Assembly: GCA_019636385.1 (NCBI GenBank) | Contig: JAHBXT010000004.1 | Location: forward strand, 434,001 to 498,000 | Direction: 5' to 3' | Source of the DNA: Pirellulaceae bacterium | GTDB taxonomy: Bacteria; Planctomycetota; Planctomycetia; Pirellulales; Pirellulaceae | Length of the DNA: 64,000 bases | In this document: piece by piece, positions 1-7,375 of the stretch | Layout: each line of letters starts with the position of its first letter | How positions within the stretch are numbered: the first letter of the stretch is position 1 | Translations under genes and position numbers: made by a program | Notes under the pieces: model-generated | The model's input: the letters and a program-made list of their open reading frames with translations, nothing else | What the model was told of the DNA's origin: nothing | The model's database searches: none

Positions 1-878
1 TGGTGGACAAGGTACTCAATGTATTCAAAATGCCGCTGGGCATCGAACCCTTGACCGGCAGGCGCTCGAATCGTGTTGTTTATGATCAGAACAATCCATG
101 CCAAGTACAAACCGGCGCGCACGCGAGCAGCTGTTATCCGCCAGTGGGCAACCCGCGACTCCATCCAGGTCGAAGCATAGTCTGCCAAGCATATGATTCC
201 TATAAAGCCCGCAAACATCAAGAGTATCCACAGTGCCAAGCTTCGAGTCGACTGAGACAATGACGGATAACTGGCAGCAACCACAGGTAATTCTCTGTGA
301 TTTGCTAACATCACTGAACTAAACACCTGGAGATCGGTAGTTGTTAGCCAGTCGGCATTCGATCTAACACCAAGCTCCCGGCTATAAGCCCACAGACACG
401 GAAATCCACCCGTGTTAATCACGACAATCGTCAATTCGTGATTACCGGGCAGCAATCGGCGTTTAATGGGAACAACGATCTCATCTTTCCAGTTGTACTC
501 TTCATGCTCAGTACTGAAAATAAACTCACGATCTAAGGCAATTTCAAACTTCCGTAATGCCCTGACATGCAACTTGGCATTCTCGATTGGTCGTGCTGTT
601 GTGAAATGCAGCACGAACATCGCGGACATCTCTTCCGTGCGATGTGCCTCTAAATCGGTAGCGACTTGGGGGCGAATCCATTCGGCCTGTGCATCTTGCG
701 ATAGATAAACTACCTCAGGATTTGTGCTCCACTGCCAAAATCGGACTCCAACCAGTGCGGCAATGGCGAAGCATACCGCACTATAGACTGCCGATTTTCG
801 ACGAGGAATCGCCGCCTCCGTGTGTGAAGCCGGCGAAGGCCGGCGCTTAGGTTGAATGCGATTTTGGAGGCTGGCCAT
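1..878 (-). CDS. Partial membrane protein, possible glycosyltransferase-like N-terminal part
   Basis: An open frame of 292 codons runs from ATG at 878 to the left edge without a stop, so only the N-terminal part is present. A basic N-terminus is followed by a hydrophobic segment at about residues 31-48. Then comes an extracytoplasmic-looking region of about 160 residues, and further hydrophobic segments at about 214-233 and 256-269. After the last segment comes GFDAQRHFEYIEYL. A Gly-x-Asp-x-x-x-His patch just after a membrane helix is reminiscent of the first periplasmic loop of PMT/ArnT-type GT-C glycosyltransferases. That link is inference only. The domain between the first two helices has no recognised family. 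The start is the first ATG in frame, and no clear ribosome binding site is seen. Confidence 0.7.
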   Translation of the reverse strand, partial: MASLQNRIQPKRRPSPASHTEAAIPRRKSAVYSAVCFAIAALVGVRFWQWSTNPEVVYLSQDAQAEWIRPQVATDLEAHRTEEMSAMFVLHFTTARPIENAKLHVRALRKFEIALDREFIFSTEHEEYNWKDEIVVPIKRRLLPGNHELTIVVINTGGFPCLWAYSRELGVRSNADWLTTTDLQVFSSVMLANHRELPVVAASYPSLSQSTRSLALWILLMFAGFIGIICLADYASTWMESRVAHWRITAARVRAGLYLAWIVLIINNTIRAPAGQGFDAQRHFEYIEYLVH

Positions 879-1290
879 ATCGGAATGCAACCGCCTGTCT
901 ATCGAGTCTCACACTGCGCAACGCCCCCCAGGTGCCGTTGCCACCCTCTGAGAATGCAGTTCGGTTGTAACATGCGACTGGCTGCTAGGCAAGTTTACAG
1001 TGTTGCACCTGAAATGGCCCTCGAATAGCCACGAGGTATCGCTTCGAAGACGCAACGCGACTGTCGGCGCGACGAAGGAGGCTGAATCCATGAATAATCA
1101 GCCCGGCGCTGGCGCTAGGAGCGAATGTTGAAAACTCGAGGAGTAGAGAGTACAGCGTTAAATCTAGAAGTCGGGCGCAGAGGCTTTCAAGGTCCCCGCG
1201 TACCAATCTATGGCACCCGCAACTTACGCTGTGTGGCTATGCAGTACGAGAACCATGGCAAGAATCGTTGGCATTTATCCACTCTGCGTT
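879..1290. other. Intergenic region, 412 bp
   Basis: The region lies between the start of the partial membrane protein and the stop of the minus-strand hydrolase-like gene. Short open frames cross it on both strands, but none has a ribosome binding site or a recognisable protein. The promoter of the partial membrane-protein gene should lie just right of 878. No clear hexamers, terminator hairpin or RNA gene was seen. Confidence 0.5.
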
Positions 1291-1959
1291 TCAGTGGCCT
1301 GTGTTACTGGACCGATTCGCACTGGGCAGCAATTGATCGGCGGATTGATAGACGCGGTGGCGGGCGGTGAGGAGCCAAGCGGTAAGGTCTGGGAGCGGAG
1401 GTAGCCCAACGCGGCGCATGACGCCGGATAGTCGATATTGCAGACCGCTTTCGGTTGTATAGTCGGCTAAGAATCGCTCCTGGGTGAAGCGAGGAATTAA
1501 GATGATCAACCGCTGCTCGGCGGTGCGGAGAATGCGATTGGCGGAGGCTTGGACGCAGTGAACATCCAGTTGGTCGAGCAGTTCATAGTAGTGCTGGAGC
1601 AATTGAGGATCTCGCTGGATTAGGGCGGCGTCTAGCAGTAGCTCGACCAGAATGTGACCGAGAAAGCCGGCTTGATGTCCGCCGCCAGGGGGAAGGTGCT
1701 GGCGGAGTTCTACGGCAAATTGTGTGCTTAGTTCAACGAATGCGCTTTGCGTATGAAACCAGCGATCATCATCATGATGTTGGATGACGCCGGCAGCCAA
1801 TTCAGCAACATCCGGATCACGGTCGGCCAGCAGCGGCTGAGCCAATTGTCGGCGCGGCCTATTCTTACGATCGACCACATTCATCCAATCCGGCAGCGCG
1901 GTGCCAGCGACAAATTGCGGTCGATCGAGAAAGCGATAGGCATGCGCCAGATAATTCAC
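1291..1959 (-). CDS. Hydrolase-like protein with an ACP-phosphodiesterase-like N-terminus
   Basis: The 222-residue protein begins VNYLAHAYRFLD, resembling the start of AcpH/DUF479 acyl-carrier-protein phosphodiesterases (MNYLAHxY). It then has a His/Asp-rich patch, HHDDDRWFH, and a GHILVELLLD segment, which may form a metal site. The rest does not match AcpH closely, so substrate and reaction are unknown. The start is the GTG at 1959-1957, which overlaps the TAG stop of the upstream oxidoreductase by one base (TAGTG). That indicates translational coupling. The frame stays open into the upstream gene, so longer starts exist, but they would overlap that gene by about 180 bases. It is the last gene of the minus-strand sugar operon. 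Confidence 0.65.
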   Translation of the reverse strand: MNYLAHAYRFLDRPQFVAGTALPDWMNVVDRKNRPRRQLAQPLLADRDPDVAELAAGVIQHHDDDRWFHTQSAFVELSTQFAVELRQHLPPGGGHQAGFLGHILVELLLDAALIQRDPQLLQHYYELLDQLDVHCVQASANRILRTAEQRLIILIPRFTQERFLADYTTESGLQYRLSGVMRRVGLPPLPDLTAWLLTARHRVYQSADQLLPSANRSSNTGH

Positions 1960-3089
1960 TACACGTTCTTCCAGGCGCGCTGAGCGGCGCTGGCCAACAC
2001 AGCGTCGCAGACTTTTTGCGTTTCCAGCGCGTCGCGGAAAGTCGGATGCGCAGGCTTGCCTGTATCCAAGCCGGTCAAGAAGTCGGCAACTTGATGCGTA
2101 AAAGAATGCTCGTAGCCGATCTGCAAACCGGGGACCCACCAGTGTCCCATGTAAGGTTGGTCGCCATCGGTGACGTGGACGCTGCGCCAGCCGCGAACAA
2201 TGGATTCATCCTGGTGGTCAAAGTACTGCAAGCGATGCAGGTCGTGCAGGTCCCAGCGCAGGCTAGCGTGTTCGCCGTTAACCTCTAGCGTGTACAGCGC
2301 CTTGTGACCGCGCGCATAACGAGTCGACTCGAATAGCCCCAGCGAGCCGTTGGCAAAGTGACACAAAAAGGCGCAGGCATCGTCAATGCCCACAGGTTGC
2401 TTCTGGCCGGTCTCGGCGTGTAGGCGCTCCTTGACAAACGTTTCGGTCATAGCCGAGACATCGGTGATGGAACCGTTAAGCCAGATAGCGGTGTCGATGC
2501 AGTGCGCCAACAAGTCGCCGGTTACACCACTACCAGCCGCACCGACGTCCAAGCGCCAAGTACCCGTGCCGCCTTGAGGAACATCAGCGCTGATAGTCCA
2601 GTCTTGCAAAAAATTGGCGCGATAGTGAAAGATTTGCCCCAACTTGCCGGAGTCGATGATCTGCTTGGCGAGCGTCACAGCAGGTACGCGACGATAGTTG
2701 TACCAAACCATATTCGGCACACCGGCCGCTTCGACGGCGCGGCACATCTCTTCGCCTTCAGCCGCGTTCATCGACAGCGGTTTTTCACACAAGATCATTT
2801 TGCCCGCCTTGGCAGCGGCCACGGCGATTTCTTTGTGCAGATTGTTGGGCGTACAGATGTCGACGGCGTCAATATCGCTGCGCTCGACCAATTTGCGCCA
2901 ATCGGTCTCAATCGAGCGGTAACCCCAATTGTCGGCAAACGATTTGACTTTGTCGGCATTACGGGCGCAGATTGCTTGCAGCACTGGTCGATGCTGGCTG
3001 CTAAAGAATTTAGCGGCCTGCAAGTAGGCGTTGGAGTGCGTCTTGCCCATGAATCCGTAACCGATCATGCCGATGCGTAGTTCTTTCAT
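1959..3089 (-). CDS. Gfo/Idh/MocA family NAD(P)-dependent oxidoreductase
   Basis: This 376-residue protein begins with a Rossmann nucleotide-binding motif (IGMIGYGFMG, residues 6-15). The family motif CEKPLSMNAAEGEEM follows in the first 130 residues, with Lys of EKP the usual catalytic residue. The C-terminal half fits the alpha/beta domain that binds the sugar or inositol. Members oxidise hydroxyl groups of sugars, sugar acids or inositols with NAD(P). The substrate cannot be read from sequence. It lies downstream of a sugar isomerase and a cupin protein on the same strand and overlaps the next gene by one base, so it is probably part of a sugar-catabolism operon. Length and domain order are normal. 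Confidence 0.9.
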   Translation of the reverse strand: MKELRIGMIGYGFMGKTHSNAYLQAAKFFSSQHRPVLQAICARNADKVKSFADNWGYRSIETDWRKLVERSDIDAVDICTPNNLHKEIAVAAAKAGKMILCEKPLSMNAAEGEEMCRAVEAAGVPNMVWYNYRRVPAVTLAKQIIDSGKLGQIFHYRANFLQDWTISADVPQGGTGTWRLDVGAAGSGVTGDLLAHCIDTAIWLNGSITDVSAMTETFVKERLHAETGQKQPVGIDDACAFLCHFANGSLGLFESTRYARGHKALYTLEVNGEHASLRWDLHDLHRLQYFDHQDESIVRGWRSVHVTDGDQPYMGHWWVPGLQIGYEHSFTHQVADFLTGLDTGKPAHPTFRDALETQKVCDAVLASAAQRAWKNV

Positions 3090-3112
3090 GCGATTTCAGC
3101 CAGTTTGAGGTT

Positions 3113-3137
3113 GTAGCCACCGTCGCCAGAAGGTGGA
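3113..3137. repeat. Dispersed intergenic repeat, single arm
   Basis: The first 18 bases here, GTAGCCACCGTCGCCAGA, are identical to those starting at 6058, and both are followed by a GTGGA-type tail. The copy lies just upstream of the oxidoreductase start. Only one arm of the hairpin form found at 6058-6116 is recognised here. Confidence 0.55.
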
Positions 3138-3313
3138 GCTTGGGAATGAAGGGAATTTCAGATATCAGACTTCAGTACACATGGTGGACCGGCGCGGGGC
3201 CGAACCAATCTTGGTCGAGGTCGTAACGGTTGTTTGACACTATTCTTTGGTAGTTTCACATGACATCACGGCCCCGCATGTCCCACCCTACGATGCTACC
3301 AGGACAAAGTTTG

Positions 3314-4345
3314 CTAGCTCCAGCCGTGGGCAGCGCGGACTTTTAACATCACGTCCAGGATGGTGTTCCAGGTGGATGGGGTCTCCAGCGTAGCATTGGG
3401 AAACATACAGCCATCCCAACAAATATGCTGGATGCCACGCTGAGTAGCATCCTTGAGCCAATAACCCGCGCAGCGAACTATGTCTAGCTTGCCATGGGGA
3501 TCATCGGCCGGACAGTGCTTGCCGGTCTTGTCGTGCGAACCGGCTCCATGTACTTGGCCATCATTCTGGGCCACGTGGAAGTCGATCGTCCAGGGGCGCA
3601 GCTTGTCGGTCATCTGCTCGTAAGCTGCGTAGAACTCGTCAGTGGTATACCCTTCATGCAACAACGCGCACTCTGGAGCGTTGTAGCCCATCAAGTACAG
3701 ATAGGTGTGCGCCAGGTCGGCTTGGAATCCCAATGTTTCGGGCATACCGACCTCCTCCAATAGATTCAGCATATCGCGCCAACTGTGCATGCCTGCCCAA
3801 CAGATCTCGCCTTCCGCAGCCAACCGCTCGCCATGGTCGGCGGCAATCAGGGCGGCCTGACGAAAAGTTTGGGCGATCTTGGTCGTGTTGGCCTTGGCAT
3901 CGGCGCGCCATTTTTCCACCCCGAACTCTGCTGAGTCGATGCGGATGACACCATATTTTCGTACGCCGTGTTGGTTGAAGACTTTGGCGATGCGGCAGGC
4001 GGTGCGGACGGCATCCAGGAATTTTTCGCGAGCCGCTGCGTCTCCCATGGCGGAATCGCCCACAGTTCCGGGCCACACCGGCGCCACCAGCGAACCGACG
4101 GAAAATCCTTTGCTTTGGATCAAGTCGGCAATGCGCCTCAGCTCGGCGTCCGAGGCAGCCGGATCGGTGTGCGGCAAAAATAAAAAGTAGTCGATGCCAT
4201 CGAACTTCTGGCCGTCGACCTGAGCGGCGGCGGTCAAGTCCAACATGCGTTCCAAGCTAATGGGCGGCTCTTGGCCAGGGTCCATGCCTTTGCCGACCAA
4301 TCCCGGCCACATGGCGTTGTGAAGTTTAGGGGCGGTAAAGCTCAT
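3314..4345 (-). CDS. Sugar phosphate isomerase/epimerase family protein (TIM barrel)
   Basis: The 343-residue protein resembles the xylose-isomerase-like TIM-barrel family (AP endonuclease 2 superfamily). Recognisable pieces are the MWPGLVGKG start, GIDYFLFLPHTDP, AAEGEICWAGMHSW, LGFQADLAHTYLYL and IDFHVAQNDG. These supply the Glu, Asp and His residues expected for a divalent-metal site. Members interconvert ketoses and aldoses or epimerise sugars. The exact substrate is unknown. An ATG 60 bases further upstream is in frame, but the ATG at 4345 has an AAGGGAG ribosome binding site at proper distance and matches the start of the conserved domain. It lies between the cupin gene and the Gfo/Idh/MocA gene, all on the minus strand. 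Confidence 0.85.
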   Translation of the reverse strand: MSFTAPKLHNAMWPGLVGKGMDPGQEPPISLERMLDLTAAAQVDGQKFDGIDYFLFLPHTDPAASDAELRRIADLIQSKGFSVGSLVAPVWPGTVGDSAMGDAAAREKFLDAVRTACRIAKVFNQHGVRKYGVIRIDSAEFGVEKWRADAKANTTKIAQTFRQAALIAADHGERLAAEGEICWAGMHSWRDMLNLLEEVGMPETLGFQADLAHTYLYLMGYNAPECALLHEGYTTDEFYAAYEQMTDKLRPWTIDFHVAQNDGQVHGAGSHDKTGKHCPADDPHGKLDIVRCAGYWLKDATQRGIQHICWDGCMFPNATLETPSTWNTILDVMLKVRAAHGWS

Positions 4346-4499
4346 CGAGGTCGGCTCCCTTGGGGCGCGAGGTTTGGTGAGTGTAGAACGATTGTCCTCA
4401 ATCATTCAGAGCACTGAAGGTGGGGAATCTAGGTTCGTTTGTGTAAGCACTTGAAGGCCAGTGATCTACACTGGTTCTAAGCATGTGAGGGCAACCGCT

Positions 4500-5765
4500 C
4501 TACACTTGCTCTTGCCAGGCACCGTTGGCGGGTAAGTCGCTGTGAACGTCGGGGCCAAAATAGCGTAAGCCGACGAGCGGTTCGCTACCGGTGTTTTCAA
4601 TTTCGACGCCGCGCGTGGCTGCTTCGTAGCTGATGAACACTTCATCTTCGGTGTTTTGACCAAAGTTAATCATGGCCGGTGTCTGCAGGACCAACTTGCC
4701 CATGCGACCTTTGCCTTGCACGGTAATCCAGCCGCTAGCCCCCGGATCTTTCAACGTACACTTGGCCCCAGGTTCGACTGTCAGCTCTTTGGCACTGAAC
4801 AGTTGTTGGCCGTCGATTGTGCCGTAGACGATCCACTTGTCGGTATAGCCTTTGCCGCTGCGCTGAGCATCAACGATGGGCTCAATGTAGTTGCTGTTCT
4901 TGAAATGGGTATCGACATTCTTATCCCAATCCAATTGTCCGATGATAAAGTCCAAGTCCTGGTGCTTGTCGGGCGGCATGTCTTTGACCAGCAACGACCA
5001 GGGAACATACCGGCCTTCTACGATCGACTGGAACATGCCGAACACGTCTGAGCCCCATTGAGGTTCGTAGGTGCACAGCGATCCAGGAGCGTGTAGTACC
5101 CCCGGCGGAATCAACCAGCCTGTACCACGTTTCAGTCGGTAGGCGCGCGACAGGTCCAGGATGCCGTTGTCGCCACGGTTCCAATTCTCCAGGCACTTGC
5201 GCAATTGATCTCGGCTGGTCCCAGGTTCGAGTCCCATAAACGTGTAACAGAAGTTGTTATCAACGTTGTTGTATTGGGGCGGAAAGTAATAGCTCTCCGG
5301 CTTGCCTTCTTGCCCAACCAAGGCCGCATCTTTGGCCGACTGGTGCATGTGGTGCGGAATTGGCCCCATATTGTCGAAGAATTTGGAATACACCGGCCAG
5401 CGACTGTACTTGCCAAACATCGCCTGGCCGATCAGCCGCGAACCAGCCTCAGACACAGCATCGCGCAGCAGGAATTTCTGGCCTTCAAACAGGCACAAGC
5501 TCAGTCCTTCGTGCCACACGCGGCCCTCGTTAGCGGCTTCGGTAGTACTACCGAACCAGCGTTCGTCGATGCCTCCACGATCGGCACCAAAAGCGTACAG
5601 ATCGGCCGGGTTGAGCTTAATGCGGCGGCCTGGGTGCAAAAAGCTGCGCGGCACCCAAGTTGGCGTCAGCCGCAGCAGTCCTTGGCCTGCATCGAGTGCT
5701 CGTTCGAGTACTCCGGCAACATTGTCTTTTTTAATCAGGCCGTCGTCTAGTTTTACGTTGGTCAT
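4500..5765 (-). CDS. Cupin-fold protein, mannose-6-phosphate-isomerase-like
   Basis: This 421-residue protein contains a metal-binding-looking PIPHHMHQ segment near residue 137 and a WLIPPGVLHAPGS segment near residue 218. Such elements occur in cupins of the class I phosphomannose isomerase type. A second beta-rich domain (about 310-410) has VEPGAKCTLKDPG and a GKGRMG turn, as in a C-terminal cupin barrel. It probably isomerises a sugar or sugar phosphate, or is a related dioxygenase-type cupin, but this is not certain. It heads a minus-strand group with a sugar isomerase and a Gfo/Idh/MocA oxidoreductase. The ATG at 5765 has no clear ribosome binding site. Confidence 0.7.
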   Translation of the reverse strand: MTNVKLDDGLIKKDNVAGVLERALDAGQGLLRLTPTWVPRSFLHPGRRIKLNPADLYAFGADRGGIDERWFGSTTEAANEGRVWHEGLSLCLFEGQKFLLRDAVSEAGSRLIGQAMFGKYSRWPVYSKFFDNMGPIPHHMHQSAKDAALVGQEGKPESYYFPPQYNNVDNNFCYTFMGLEPGTSRDQLRKCLENWNRGDNGILDLSRAYRLKRGTGWLIPPGVLHAPGSLCTYEPQWGSDVFGMFQSIVEGRYVPWSLLVKDMPPDKHQDLDFIIGQLDWDKNVDTHFKNSNYIEPIVDAQRSGKGYTDKWIVYGTIDGQQLFSAKELTVEPGAKCTLKDPGASGWITVQGKGRMGKLVLQTPAMINFGQNTEDEVFISYEAATRGVEIENTGSEPLVGLRYFGPDVHSDLPANGAWQEQV

Positions 5766-6057
5766 GTGATTCGTGGAGATTGGCTTCAGTGTTGGTCAAA
5801 AGGAAACGAATGCGGTCGTCGGTGATTGACGAATGGTCTCAGTCGTAGCTGGCTGCCCCGAAGCAAGGCACTGAACTCAATCGCCTGTGACCGGCGCGGG
5901 CTGGAGTCTCTGGCTGACGCTTCGGGTCATGATCTGTCGAGCGAGCAAACCGATTGTTTTATTCCCAGCCTGCCAGCGTTACAAGTAAGGTATGGCAAAT
6001 TCCGGCACTTCTGGCGGAGGGCGGTGCTTTACGTCGGACAAGTCGAGTGGCCCACGC

Positions 6058-6116
6058 GTAGCCACCGTCGCCAGAGAGTGGAATCTCAACTCCCCACCGG
6101 CTGGCGACGGTAGCTA
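6058..6116. repeat. Intergenic hairpin repeat with two inverted arms
   Basis: The left arm GTAGCCACCGTCGCCAG starts at 6058. The right arm, CTGGCGACGGTAGCTA, ends at 6116. The central ten base pairs, CCGTCGCCAG with CTGGCGACGG, pair perfectly. The left arm also occurs at 3113, and looser versions are seen at 26004-26045 and 41646-41711. It lies in the 430-bp gap between the cupin gene and the divergent DUF4432 gene, where no gene is recognised. There is no T-run, so it is not a standard terminator. Confidence 0.6.
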
Positions 6117-6195
6117 GCCGGGTAATACGGTACCATGGTGATGGCCCGCCTGTCCCCTCCTACAGATTCGTGAGCGATTGTACAAAGTGAACACC

Positions 6196-7329
6196 ATGCA
6201 CATCGAATTACCACCTGCTGAACTGACTAATTGGCCGGCTTCCGGGCGACTGTTGGACGAACCGCTGACAAGCAAGTTAGGCGATTTTTCTGTTGGCCAC
6301 GTCCAATTGACTCAGGGCCGGCAGGCAGGCTGCCAACTGATCGTGGTGGATGGTGGGCGGGCTCGTGTGGCCATTTGCCCAACGCGGGGCATGAGCCTGT
6401 GGAAGGCTCGCCTGGATGGTATCGACTGCCAGTGGAACTCGCCGGTTCACGGTCCCATTCATCCCAGCTGGGTAGCCATCAACGACTCAACCGGCATCGG
6501 CTGGCTGGACGGTTTCGATGAATTGCTGGTCCGTTGCGGCTTACGCTCATTCGGAGCGCCGGATATCGATGCTCAGGGTCATGTGCGCTTTCCGTTGCAT
6601 GGTCGCATCGGCAATTTGCCGGCACAAAACGTACGCTGCGACCTGAGCGATGATGGTCGGGTGCTGACCATCACGGGTGAAGTCTATGAAACGCGATTCC
6701 TGGTCTACAACTTACGGTTGCAAGCGCGCTATCGAATTCGGCTGGGCGATCCTGCGGTCGATATTCACGATACTGTTACGAATCTTGCTGGCCAGAGCAC
6801 GTCAATGCAAATGCTGTATCACATCAATTTTGGCAGGCCGCTGCTGGGCGGGGGGGCTCAGTTACATCTGGCTACAAGGCAGGTGACCGCGCGCGATGCG
6901 CGAGCCGCGCAGGACATCGACTCATGGAGTCTGTATTTGCCGCCCACTGGTGGCTATGCCGAGCAGGTCTATTTTTCCCAGCCCATTGCCGGACAAGATG
7001 GCTGGGTAGAAGCCCTGCTGACTTCGGCAGACCAAACTCAAGCGGCGGCGGTTCGCTATCAGAGGGAGACCCTACCCTACTTTACTCACTGGAAGAACAC
7101 CGCTGCCGAGGCGGACGGATACGTGACAGGACTGGAGCCCGGGACGGGCTACCCCAACCCACGCTCGATTGAGGAGCAACAGGGGCGCCTCGTGGAACTT
7201 GAACCGGGCCAGAGTCGTGATTTTAAGGTACAACTCGTTGGTATCTCTAATCGGGAACGGATTCAGCAATGGAGTCAACGGATTGCAATGTTAACCGGGC
7301 AACAGGCTGCCAGGGCAGCGTCTGAGTAA
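6196..7329 (+). CDS. DUF4432 / aldose-1-epimerase-like protein
   Basis: The 377-residue protein matches the galactose-mutarotase-like beta-sandwich family known as DUF4432. Recognisable pieces are CPTRGMSLWKARLDG near residue 66, GWLDGFDELLVRCGLRSFGAP, LHGRIGNLPAQ, YHINFGRPLLGGG and the C-terminal GYPNPRSIEEQQGRLVELEPG. Members bind sugars and are presumed to be mutarotases, and the Asp/Arg/His pattern is compatible with that. TTG at 6178 and GTG at 6187 are alternative starts; ATG at 6196 was chosen, with no strong ribosome binding site for any. It is divergent from the sugar isomerase/oxidoreductase group and may act in the same sugar pathway. Confidence 0.82.
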   Translation: MHIELPPAELTNWPASGRLLDEPLTSKLGDFSVGHVQLTQGRQAGCQLIVVDGGRARVAICPTRGMSLWKARLDGIDCQWNSPVHGPIHPSWVAINDSTGIGWLDGFDELLVRCGLRSFGAPDIDAQGHVRFPLHGRIGNLPAQNVRCDLSDDGRVLTITGEVYETRFLVYNLRLQARYRIRLGDPAVDIHDTVTNLAGQSTSMQMLYHINFGRPLLGGGAQLHLATRQVTARDARAAQDIDSWSLYLPPTGGYAEQVYFSQPIAGQDGWVEALLTSADQTQAAAVRYQRETLPYFTHWKNTAAEADGYVTGLEPGTGYPNPRSIEEQQGRLVELEPGQSRDFKVQLVGISNRERIQQWSQRIAMLTGQQAARAASE

Positions 7330-7375
7330 CCGCGTGGCAAGCTGTTCGCCCAACGTTGAAAGCAAAACTGCTTGA

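Noticed and set aside
1291..2139. Longer start (position 2139) for the AcpH-like gene
   Set aside because: The extra residues overlap the end of the oxidoreductase gene by about 180 bases, have no family match, and the GTG at 1959 gives the classic NYLAHAY start.
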